From Hyphomicrobiales bacterium (GTDB lineage: Bacteria; Pseudomonadota; Alphaproteobacteria; Rhizobiales; Rhizobiaceae), in assembly GCA_011087605.1 (NCBI GenBank), contig JAALLE010000009.1, positions 1 through 64,000 of the forward strand: a stretch of DNA of 64,000 nucleotides, read 5' to 3'. Below, piece by piece: positions 41,937 to 50,520 of the stretch; the first letter of the stretch is position 1, and each line of letters opens with the position of its first letter. A program made the translations under genes and the position numbers. The notes beneath the pieces are model-generated. The model searched no databases and was not told the origin of the DNA. It saw nothing but the letters and a program-made list of their open reading frames with translations.

Positions 41937-42368
41937 TTAGTAGCGAATGGCCCGACAGGAGCCATCATATTCTTTCCATTCGTCCAGTGCGCTTATGCAG
42001 AACTCAACATTGTAGGAGTTTCCAGCCAGCCCCTGACCACCCTCGATCAGATAATAAATTGTCGGGTGTTTGCCGTTGGACAGCCGGGCATGGCCGCGAC
42101 AGTAGCGCCGCGGTATCGGGCTTACATTGGTGCTTTGAACCAGTCGCTCGCGGGTGCGTTCTATGGAATCCAGATTGATGCCTCGCAACCATGTTCGTTC
42201 TTCAGCCCAATTGAAGCGTTCAATTATTGTATCAAGCACACCGGGATCGTGGCATTCGGGAAAGGAAGTGCGTTGCAATAATGGGTCGAGCAGGCCGGCA
42301 GAAGCCGAAGGAATAGACGTCATCGCGACTGCGGCAACTGCAAGCCCGGATAGGAATTTTCTGATCAT
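41937..42368 (-). CDS. Exported hypothetical protein (143 aa, four Cys)
   Basis: Signal peptide MIRKFLSGLAVAAVAMTSIPSASA; RRYCRGHARLSNG and VEFCISALDEWKEYDGSCRAIRY. Confidence 0.75.
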   Translation of the reverse strand: MIRKFLSGLAVAAVAMTSIPSASAGLLDPLLQRTSFPECHDPGVLDTIIERFNWAEERTWLRGINLDSIERTRERLVQSTNVSPIPRRYCRGHARLSNGKHPTIYYLIEGGQGLAGNSYNVEFCISALDEWKEYDGSCRAIRY

Positions 42369-42468
42369 GATTCGTCCTTCGCCCTTGTTCCAGATAAAAT
42401 GGGGCAGGTTGTGCCAGCGGTCAATCGCGACATCGATACAAACTGGTCGATGTGGTCGTCAGCAGAAA

Positions 42469-43305
42469 TCAGCGTGCTGATAAATCCTGAATGCGATAGC
42501 CCCAACCTTTGTCCTGCTTCAGTGTTTCCGACAACCAGGGCAGGAGGGTTTCCAGCTCCTGGCGCAAAATATAAGGAGGATTCAGGATAACCATGCCGCA
42601 TCCATTGAGCATCCCGGAGGGGCGTGGTTCGCGAATGTAGAGTTCGACATTTAGCAGGTCGCGATATTTGAGACCGCTCAACGAGCCCAGCCACTCGTCT
42701 GTATGGTCTCGGCGTTTAACCGGATACCACAGGGCGACGACGCCACCGGCCCATCTTTGGTGGGACTGGTTCAGCAGTTTAATCATGCGATCAAAGTCCT
42801 TGCCGTCTTCAAACGGTGGATCAACCAATATTAGTCCGCGTCCTTCTTTCGGTGGAATGGGAGATACCGAGACCAGCCAGCCATCAGAATTGTTAACGCG
42901 GGTTTGATAATCCCCGTCAAATTCCTTTGCCAACACGGAACAGTCTTCCTCGTGCATCTCATATAGCGACAGCCTGTCGCTCTTGCGCAGCAGACCATGA
43001 GCGATGCGCGGAGAACCCGGATAGGCATTTTCTCCGACGGCCAACACCAGATCCTTCCAGGGGGCGATCAACTTCTCGATCGCAGGCGGCGGCGTGGCGT
43101 CCAACACCTTTTTGACGCCCAGCTTCCATTCGTCAGTCTTTAGCGCTTCTTCACTCGTCAGGTCATACCGTCCCAGGCCCGCATGGGTGTCAAATACGCG
43201 AAAGGGCTTGTCCTTGCGCTTAAGATATTCGACGATTCTGGTCAGCACGATGTGCTTAAAGACGTCGGCAAAATTGCCTGCGTGGAATGCGTGACGGTAA
43301 TTCAT
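42469..43305 (-). CDS. rlmJ: 23S rRNA (adenine2030-N6)-methyltransferase RlmJ
   Basis: MNYRHAFHAGNFADVFKHIVL; LILVDPPFEDGKDF; GCGMVILNPPY. Confidence 0.95.
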   Translation of the reverse strand: MNYRHAFHAGNFADVFKHIVLTRIVEYLKRKDKPFRVFDTHAGLGRYDLTSEEALKTDEWKLGVKKVLDATPPPAIEKLIAPWKDLVLAVGENAYPGSPRIAHGLLRKSDRLSLYEMHEEDCSVLAKEFDGDYQTRVNNSDGWLVSVSPIPPKEGRGLILVDPPFEDGKDFDRMIKLLNQSHQRWAGGVVALWYPVKRRDHTDEWLGSLSGLKYRDLLNVELYIREPRPSGMLNGCGMVILNPPYILRQELETLLPWLSETLKQDKGWGYRIQDLSAR

Positions 43306-43380
43306 GGTGAGAAGTTCGCAATTGTTGGATGCTTGTACATTTGCTATCAAGCTTGACGACTGTGAGATAGAGCAATTGCA

Positions 43381-45483
43381 ATGAACAAGCCACTCAATGT
43401 TGAAATACTCAATTCGGCTTGTCCTCACGACTGCCCGTCGACGTGTGCGCTGGCGGTGGAGGTTGTCGACGGCACAACTATCGGCAAAGTACGTGGCGCG
43501 CCCGACAATAGCTATACTGATGGTGTAATCTGCGCGAAGGTTGCGCGCTACAACGAGCGCATTGCCCATCCAGACAGATTGTTGCACCCGAAACTGCGCA
43601 GAGCAGGCAACGGCACCGGTGACTGGCAAGATATTTCCTGGACAGATGCACTCGATCTGATCGCGGAAAAGTTCACTCAGGCAGAGCAGAAATACGGATC
43701 TGAAACCGTCTGGCCCTACCAATATGCAGGCACGATGGGTCTGATCCAGCGCGATTCCATTCATCGCCTGCGGAACGCCAAAAACTATTCCCAACAATAT
43801 GACACGATCTGCGTCACAAACGCATGGACAGGTTTTTCAGCGGCAACCGGCAAGATGATGGGCCCCGATCCGCGCGAAATGGCTTTGTCTGATTGCGTAG
43901 TGATTTGGGGCACAAACGCAGTATCAACACAAGTCAACGTGATGACCCATGCGGTCAAGGCGCGTAAGAATCGCGGCGCCAAAATCGTGGTCATCGATGT
44001 TTATCAAAACGACACCATGAAACAGGCGGACCTTGGGCTTTGTCTAAAGCCGGGAACCGATGGAGCGTTGGCTTGTGCCCTGATGCATTGCCTGTTTAGA
44101 GATGGTAAGGCGGACTGGGAATTTCTTAGAAAATACAGCGATGTGCCAGAAGAACTTGAATCACATCTGCAGCATCGCACGCCACAATGGGCAGCTGAAA
44201 TAACAGGGTTGTCTGTCGCCGAAATCGAAGAATTTGCAAGGCTGATAGCAGCTACTCAACAAACCTATTTCCGTCTGGGCTATGGTTTCACCCGGTCGCG
44301 CAACGGTGCAACCAACATGCACGCAGTTGCTTGCATCGCTACCGTGTTGGGCTGCTGGCAACACGAGGGTGGTGGTGCATTTCACGGCAATGCCGATATC
44401 TTCGGCCTTGATGGTGGATTGATTAAAGGCGCAGCGCTCTCTGATCCATCAACCCGGTCACTGGATCAGTCAAAAATCGGTCGGGTGCTGACCGGCGACC
44501 AAGACAGTCTTTATGGTGGTCCGCCCGTAACCGCCATGTTGATTCAGAACACCAATCCGGTTTCAGTTGCTCCCGAGCAGGAGCTTGTAAAAGCTGGATT
44601 TTCCCGTGACAACTTGTTTGTTGCGGTTCACGAGCAATTCATGACCGACACGGCTCAAATGGCAGATCTGGTTATCCCCGCAACGATGTTTGTTGAACAT
44701 GATGACATTTATCGCGGTGGCGGGCATCAGCACATCATATTGGGGCCCAAACTGATCGAAGGTCCCGCGACCTGCCGAACCAATCACTTTGTCATCGAGG
44801 AATTGGCGAAACGGTTGGGCGCCGCCGATCAACCGGGCTTTGGCATGACGGAACTTGAACTGATCGACGATTTGCTGCAGCGCAGCGGGCGCGGAACGCT
44901 TGAAGACATACAGCAAAGTAAATGGATTGATTGCCAACCTGATTTTGACGAGAGCCATTACCTCAATGGGTTTGCCCATCAGGACGGAAAGTTCCATCTC
45001 AAGGCAGACTGGTTCAATGTCCCCTGGGGGCGCCCTCCAGAAACGATGGGTTTGCAAGGGCCGGTGAACGATGCCCCGACTTTGCCGGATCATTGGAATG
45101 TCATCGAAAGCACTGATGCTGAGCACCCGTTCCGGTTGGCAACGTCTCCGGCGCGGTCATTTTTAAATTCGACTTTCAACGAATCTGATAAGTCGCGAAC
45201 CCGGGAGAAACGGCCCAGCGTCCGCATACATCCTGAAGACGCTCAGCAGCAAGGACTTCAAGATGGCCAGAAAGTACGCCTGGTCAATCAGCGCGGTGCC
45301 GTGATCCTCCACGTACACATCTTTGAGGGGTTGAAGCGTGGCGTTTTGATCGCTGAAGGAATTTGGGCCAATTCAGACCATGAAGACGGGCGTGGCATCA
45401 ACACTTTGACAAGTGCGGAGTCGTCAGCGCCCCATGGTGCTGCAGCTTTCCACGATACCAAAGTGCGAATTGAAGCCGCTTGA
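43381..45483 (+). CDS. Molybdopterin-dependent oxidoreductase with N-terminal Fe-S motif
   Basis: CPHDCPSTCALAVEV then GVICAK; ISWTDALDLIAEKF; IQNTNPVSVAPEQELVKAGFSRDNLFVAVHEQFMTDTAQMADLVIPATMFVEHDDIY; C-terminal molydopterin-dinucleotide-binding region. Confidence 0.9.
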   Translation: MNKPLNVEILNSACPHDCPSTCALAVEVVDGTTIGKVRGAPDNSYTDGVICAKVARYNERIAHPDRLLHPKLRRAGNGTGDWQDISWTDALDLIAEKFTQAEQKYGSETVWPYQYAGTMGLIQRDSIHRLRNAKNYSQQYDTICVTNAWTGFSAATGKMMGPDPREMALSDCVVIWGTNAVSTQVNVMTHAVKARKNRGAKIVVIDVYQNDTMKQADLGLCLKPGTDGALACALMHCLFRDGKADWEFLRKYSDVPEELESHLQHRTPQWAAEITGLSVAEIEEFARLIAATQQTYFRLGYGFTRSRNGATNMHAVACIATVLGCWQHEGGGAFHGNADIFGLDGGLIKGAALSDPSTRSLDQSKIGRVLTGDQDSLYGGPPVTAMLIQNTNPVSVAPEQELVKAGFSRDNLFVAVHEQFMTDTAQMADLVIPATMFVEHDDIYRGGGHQHIILGPKLIEGPATCRTNHFVIEELAKRLGAADQPGFGMTELELIDDLLQRSGRGTLEDIQQSKWIDCQPDFDESHYLNGFAHQDGKFHLKADWFNVPWGRPPETMGLQGPVNDAPTLPDHWNVIESTDAEHPFRLATSPARSFLNSTFNESDKSRTREKRPSVRIHPEDAQQQGLQDGQKVRLVNQRGAVILHVHIFEGLKRGVLIAEGIWANSDHEDGRGINTLTSAESSAPHGAAAFHDTKVRIEAA

Positions 45484-45488
45484 GGTCA

Positions 45489-45518
45489 GTAGGACTATCT
45501 AAAGTAGGACTATCTAAA
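45489..45518. repeat. Exact 15-bp tandem duplication overlapping the purN stop
   Basis: GTAGGACTATCTAAA GTAGGACTATCTAAA. Confidence 0.95.
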
Positions 45519-46154
45519 AATGGCAACGTCATCAGCGGTTGCATTGTTGTCGCTGACTGAATCGTCACCGGTCCAGCGAATCTTCCCATCAGCAATCAGT
45601 TTCAGCGCCTGCGGGTAGAGTTCGTGCTCTGCTTCCAGGACCCGGGCAGCGAGACTGTTCTTATCATCACCCGGTTCCACCGCCACTGCGGCCTGCGCGA
45701 CAATCGGCCCGGCATCCAGTTCATTGGTGACGAAATGGACCGAACAACCGTGAATGCGCACCCCGCGTTCCAGGGCGCGGGCGTGAGTTTCCAGCCCAAT
45801 AAAAGAAGGTAGCAGGCTGGGATGAATATTGATCAATCGTCCACGCCACTCGTTGACAAAGGCGTCCTCCAAAATTCGCATATAGCCGGCCATGCAGATT
45901 AGTTCTGCTCCTGCTTCCTGCAGCGCCTGCGTGATCCCCAATTCATGTTCGCCACGGCTGTCAAAGGCAGATTGATCTACCACCCGGATGGGCAGGCCGT
46001 GTTGCTGGGCAAGATCGAGCCCTTCAGCATGCGGCTTGTTGGACAGCACCAGAACAATTTCTACAGGATATTCCGGATCCATCGCCGCGCGGGCCAACGA
46101 GCCCATATTTGAACCGCGCCCCGAGATCATTACTGCCACTTTGAGCTTTTTCAT
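45510..46154 (-). CDS. purN: Phosphoribosylglycinamide formyltransferase
   Basis: VAVMISGRGSNMGSLARA; ELICMAGYMRILEDAFVNEWRGRLINIHPSLLPSFIGLETHARALERGVRIHGCSVHFV. Confidence 0.96.
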   Translation of the reverse strand: MKKLKVAVMISGRGSNMGSLARAAMDPEYPVEIVLVLSNKPHAEGLDLAQQHGLPIRVVDQSAFDSRGEHELGITQALQEAGAELICMAGYMRILEDAFVNEWRGRLINIHPSLLPSFIGLETHARALERGVRIHGCSVHFVTNELDAGPIVAQAAVAVEPGDDKNSLAARVLEAEHELYPQALKLIADGKIRWTGDDSVSDNNATADDVAIFR

Positions 46155-46155
46155 G

Positions 46156-47214
46156 TCAGCCCCAGTTCACCCGGCCATCAAAAATCACTGATCTGTCGCC
46201 TTCAATCAATTCGCCAAGATGCGAAACGGTTTCGCCGGTGGAGGTTAAGGCATCCATGACCGGTTCAACGGCATCCGCAGCAACAATCACAACCATGCCT
46301 GTGCCGCAATTGAAGGTGCGCAGCATTTCGGGTTCTTCAACACCACCCTCAGTTTTCAACCAGTCAAATACCGGAGGTGGCGACAGATTTGAAAGATCAA
46401 TCGAGGCAGACAGATTGTCCGGCAGAACCCGCGGCAGATTTTCTGTCAATCCGCCACCGGTGATATGCGCCAACCCCTTGATACCTTCGCCAACGCGCAG
46501 TGCGGCAAGGATGGATTTCACATATATTTTCGTAGGTTCAATCAGGGCGGCGGCCAACGTTTCTCCGCCAAATGGACTGGGGGCATCCCATGCCAATCCG
46601 CTACGCTCCACAATGCGGTGTATCAGCGAAAAGCCGTTTGAATGAGCGCCGCTGGAATGTATTCCCAACAGCACATCGCCGGCCCGCATCGCTCTCGGCA
46701 GCAATGAATCGCGCTCTACCACACCAACAGAAAACCCCGCAAGATCATAATCTCCAACTTTGTATAAGCCGGGCATTTCAGCGGTTTCGCCACCGATGAG
46801 AGCGCAACCGGCCATTTCGCAGCCTCTGGCAATACCGGCAATCACCTGTTCGGCAACTCCATTATCGAGTTTGCCGGTGGCAAAATAATCAAGAAAGAAA
46901 AGCGGTTCCGCCCCCTGAACGATCAGATCATTGACGCACATTGCGACCAGATCGATTCCGATTGTGTGGTGTTGGCCGGTATCAATGGCGATCTTCAGTT
47001 TTGTACCAACGCCGTCGTTTGCAGCCACCAGCAACGGGTCGCGATAGGCGGTCTGTTTCAAATCAAATATGCCGCCAAATCCCCCAATGGAGCTGTCAGC
47101 GCCGGGACGCCGCGTGGCAGCAATCAGAGGCTTGATCGCATCAACAAGTGCATTGCCAGCGTCAATGTCGACACCAGCATCCGCATAGGAGAGGGGGGGT
47201 TTGTTTGTACTCAT
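46156..47214 (-). CDS. purM: Phosphoribosylformylglycinamidine cyclo-ligase
   Basis: [76 protein letters not shown]. Confidence 0.97.
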   Translation of the reverse strand: MSTNKPPLSYADAGVDIDAGNALVDAIKPLIAATRRPGADSSIGGFGGIFDLKQTAYRDPLLVAANDGVGTKLKIAIDTGQHHTIGIDLVAMCVNDLIVQGAEPLFFLDYFATGKLDNGVAEQVIAGIARGCEMAGCALIGGETAEMPGLYKVGDYDLAGFSVGVVERDSLLPRAMRAGDVLLGIHSSGAHSNGFSLIHRIVERSGLAWDAPSPFGGETLAAALIEPTKIYVKSILAALRVGEGIKGLAHITGGGLTENLPRVLPDNLSASIDLSNLSPPPVFDWLKTEGGVEEPEMLRTFNCGTGMVVIVAADAVEPVMDALTSTGETVSHLGELIEGDRSVIFDGRVNWG

Positions 47215-47282
47215 GCCTCTCTATAGGCGGCATGAGCCCGCGCGTCTTGTTCAAATGCCAACAAGATCGTGGAAAACCAGTG

Positions 47283-47786
47283 TTAATTTGCGCTCAGCAG
47301 ATTAATTCGGTGGGCCAGTGCTTCGCCATTGGAAATTGTCACCTGAGTGAATCCGGCCAATCGTGCCAGATCAAGGAAGTTCAGGTTTTCGGGCTGTCGC
47401 GACTGTTCAAACAAGGGGGAGGTTCGCGCCTGTGCCGTGAGTGAGGCCAGAAGCGCACGCAACCGGTATAGCGTGTCGTATCGTTCGCCGCCCGTTGCTA
47501 CAATGATCAGTTTTTGGGCGTGATAGCCCTTTGCAAACATGTGATAAGGCGGTGGATAGGCCCTTTCGTGCTGCTGCTTGCTGAGGCCGATCAAAAACCC
47601 AACCCGTGATCGTTTGCCCATGCTTGGCATCACGTTGAGAGCGGAGACATAGGTCTCAGTGGTTTTTGGTTCTGGATAATAATAGCCCGCATGGTTGTCC
47701 GCCGCCTGCGCTGAGGGCAACGACAACAATGGCAACAGGAGTCCAAAAATTACAACAGCCAAATGTTTTCGCACAGTTACAGCCAC
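47283..47786 (-). CDS. Exported hypothetical protein (about 167 aa)
   Basis: Signal peptide, then YYYPEPKTTETYVSALNVMPSMGKRSRVGFLIGLSKQQ; adjacent to purM. Confidence 0.7.
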   Translation of the reverse strand: MAVTVRKHLAVVIFGLLLPLLSLPSAQAADNHAGYYYPEPKTTETYVSALNVMPSMGKRSRVGFLIGLSKQQHERAYPPPYHMFAKGYHAQKLIIVATGGERYDTLYRLRALLASLTAQARTSPLFEQSRQPENLNFLDLARLAGFTQVTISNGEALAHRINLLSAN

Positions 47787-47947
47787 TCTTCATCTTTTGA
47801 TCTGCTTCGATCTTAAGGTGGGGCGGATTACAATCAAGTCAAATAAACCATTAATCAATGTTGCGAGAGCGCTTGAAATGTCTATTTAATGTGGGCATCA
47901 ACTTCCTGTCTGAATCTCCCTTGTAAACCCACAGTGCAGTTACTTCT

Positions 47948-48496
47948 TTGACCATCGCCAATCTGATTACTCTGGTTCGAATTATGCTGGTTCCGGTCAT
48001 TGTATGGGCGGCGTTGAGCGGACAGATGTTGATGGCCTTTTTGTTGTTCTTGCTGGCCGGAGCATCAGATGCGATTGATGGCACGGTGGCCCGATATTTC
48101 AATCAACAGACGGAATTGGGAACCATTCTTGATCCCATAGCCGACAAGTTGATGTTGGTATGTGTGTTCATCTCGCTGGCCTATCTCGGCAGTATTCCAC
48201 TTTGGCTGGTCATCCTCATCGTCAGTCGGGATCTGCTGATCATTTTTGGGGTTTTGTTGGCGTTTTTCCTGTCATTGCCCGTCACCATCCGCCCGTTGTG
48301 GATATCCAAGACCAATACGGCGGTTCAGATAATATTGGCCGCATGGGTGCTTTTTTCCTTGGCATTTGGTATTGATTGGCCAAATGCGAAGACGTCTCTG
48401 GAATGGCTGACCGGCCTGCTGACCGCACTTTCGGCTGCTGCATATACGTATCAGGGCATCAAGTTGTTTGCGACAAGTGAGAGTGGCGTTCGCTAG
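47948..48496 (+). CDS. CDP-alcohol phosphatidyltransferase family protein
   Basis: TIANLITLVRIMLVPVIVW; GASDAIDGTVARYFNQQTELGTILDPIADKLMLV; probable TTG start. Confidence 0.92.
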   Translation: MTIANLITLVRIMLVPVIVWAALSGQMLMAFLLFLLAGASDAIDGTVARYFNQQTELGTILDPIADKLMLVCVFISLAYLGSIPLWLVILIVSRDLLIIFGVLLAFFLSLPVTIRPLWISKTNTAVQIILAAWVLFSLAFGIDWPNAKTSLEWLTGLLTALSAAAYTYQGIKLFATSESGVR

Positions 48497-48512
48497 AACC
48501 GTTCTTGCTTAA

Positions 48513-49748
48513 ATGGAACCAATTCTGTTTGTGATTGGCGAGGTGACAAGATTGACTGATCAAGTTGACGGTGACGCATCAGCAACGAATTCGAATGAAG
48601 AATTGCTGCCGTCTCAGGGTAGTTTCCTGCTGCCTGTCGCAACCAAGCGACAAATATGGTTCTGGTGCCTGACGTTCCTGTTTATCGTTGTCTTTCTCTA
48701 CGTATTTCGGTCGATCTTGCTGCCCTTTGTGGCTGGAATGGCATTGGCCTATCTGCTGGATCCCGTTGCCGACCGTTTGGAAGCGATTGGCGCAAGTCGT
48801 CTTGTGGCGACATTTCTGATCCTCATTGTTTTCGTCATCTTATTTATTCTGGCGCTGATTCTGGTGGTTCCCATTTTGTCGAACCAATTGTCTGACCTTA
48901 TTCAACGCATTCCCGATTATGTGTCTCGGTTACAGTCATTATTTGCAAACACCGAAAGTGAGTGGCTGAAAACCCTGATCGGCGAAAGTTCGGTCAATAT
49001 CCATGAAAATCTCAATACCTTGCTGCAGCAGGGGGCTGGATGGTTGTCGACATTGCTCGGGTCACTGTGGAATTCGGGCAAGGCGTTGGTGGATGTCATC
49101 TCGCTGTTTGTTATCACTCCGATTGTTGCGTTTTATCTGCTGCTCGATTGGGACCGCATGGTCGGCACAGTCGAAGGTTGGTTGCCACGCGATCACCAGT
49201 CAGAACTCACTGAAATTGCGGGCGACGTGAATGCTGCCATCGCCGGTTTCGTGCGTGGGCAGGGTGCAGTGTGCCTGATCCTCGGCCTGTTTTATGCAGC
49301 AGGGTTGACGGTGACCGGGGTGAATTTCGGTCTGCTGATTGGCATGTTCGCCGGACTGGTCAGCTTTATCCCCTTTGTCGGATCGATATTGGGAATGATT
49401 CTGGCGGTTGGTGTGGCCCTGGTTCAGTTTTGGCCGGATTACACATGGATCGGACTGGTTTTCGTCATATTTGCACTTGGCCAATTTGTCGAAGGCAATA
49501 TTCTGCAGCCGAAACTGGTTGGTCAAAGTGTTGGATTGCACCCGGTCTGGCTGATGTTTTCTTTGTCTGCCTTCGGTGTCCTTCTCGGTTTTACCGGACT
49601 GTTAATCGCCGTACCGGTGGCCGCAGCGATTGGGGTTCTGGTACGCTACGGATTGAAGAAATATCTGGCCAGCCCGTTTTACCTTGGCCATGGTGGTGGT
49701 GACGTCTCTGGTGGCACGGATGACGGTTCATCGGAGCAGCAGTCGTGA
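48513..49748 (+). CDS. AI-2E family transporter/permease
   Basis: LPFVAGMALAYLLDPVADRLEAIGASRLVATFLI; FIPFVGSILGMILAVGVAL; GNILQPKLVGQSVGLHPVWLMFSL. Confidence 0.92.
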   Translation: MEPILFVIGEVTRLTDQVDGDASATNSNEELLPSQGSFLLPVATKRQIWFWCLTFLFIVVFLYVFRSILLPFVAGMALAYLLDPVADRLEAIGASRLVATFLILIVFVILFILALILVVPILSNQLSDLIQRIPDYVSRLQSLFANTESEWLKTLIGESSVNIHENLNTLLQQGAGWLSTLLGSLWNSGKALVDVISLFVITPIVAFYLLLDWDRMVGTVEGWLPRDHQSELTEIAGDVNAAIAGFVRGQGAVCLILGLFYAAGLTVTGVNFGLLIGMFAGLVSFIPFVGSILGMILAVGVALVQFWPDYTWIGLVFVIFALGQFVEGNILQPKLVGQSVGLHPVWLMFSLSAFGVLLGFTGLLIAVPVAAAIGVLVRYGLKKYLASPFYLGHGGGDVSGGTDDGSSEQQS

Positions 49749-50416
49749 GCAACAATGTTCAGCTCCCGCTCGGCCTGCCGACAAATATCGGGCGGGGCGC
49801 TGAAGATCTAATCGTCTCTCCTGTCAACAAAGACGCAGTCAGCTTTATTAATTCCTGGCCTGACTGGCCTGTACCGATCGTGATTTTGGCAGGCCCGGTG
49901 GGAGCCGGAAAAAGCCATTTAGCTTCAGTCTGGGCGATTATGGCGGAAGCAATACAATTGCCAGCTTCGGATCAGCTGACCTTGCCGGCGCAGGCAGGTG
50001 CAAATGTTGTGGTGGAGGACATAGGGGCCGGGAACTTCAACGAAACGGCGTTGTTTCATCTGATCAATGAGGTGCGTGCCCACGGCGGGAACTTGCTACT
50101 GACAAGCAGAACCTGGCCCGGAAACTGGGGCATGCAGCTGCCGGATTTGACCTCGCGCATGAAACTGGCGCAGTTGATCGAGTTGAACGAACCTGACGAT
50201 GAACTGCTGCAAGGGGTCATGGCGAAACTGTTTGCCGATCTCCAGATCGAAGTCGACGGACCGGTGATTGAATATATGGTTCTGCGCATGGAACGGTCGC
50301 TGGCTAGCGCTCAGCAGTTGGTGACGACGCTTGATAGTCTGTCGATGGCTCAAAAGCGGGCGATTACCAAACCGCTGGCTGCACAGGCCCTGCGTCAACT
50401 GGGAATGCAGGAATAG
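49745..50416 (+). CDS. hdaA: DnaA-related regulatory inactivation protein HdaA
   Basis: QLPLGLPTNIGRGAEDLIVSPVN; GPVGAGKSHLASVWA; NLLLTSRTWPGNWGMQLPDLTSRM; upstream of ppk. Confidence 0.9.
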   Translation: MSNNVQLPLGLPTNIGRGAEDLIVSPVNKDAVSFINSWPDWPVPIVILAGPVGAGKSHLASVWAIMAEAIQLPASDQLTLPAQAGANVVVEDIGAGNFNETALFHLINEVRAHGGNLLLTSRTWPGNWGMQLPDLTSRMKLAQLIELNEPDDELLQGVMAKLFADLQIEVDGPVIEYMVLRMERSLASAQQLVTTLDSLSMAQKRAITKPLAAQALRQLGMQE

Positions 50417-50438
50417 CTGGCTGTCGTGTCCGATTTAT

Positions 50439-50464
50439 GCACATATAGAACTTTCAATATGTGC
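50439..50464. repeat. Perfect 8-10-8 inverted repeat upstream of ppk
   Basis: GCACATAT-agaactttca-ATATGTGC. Confidence 0.85.
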
Positions 50465-50520
50465 CGGTTTCACATTTTTGAGCAGTTTCATCCACAGACG
50501 GGAACGCCTTGTCGATTGCC

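Noticed and set aside
44563-45126. 187-aa minus-strand ORF
   Set aside because: Antisense to the molybdopterin oxidoreductase; low-complexity shadow translation.
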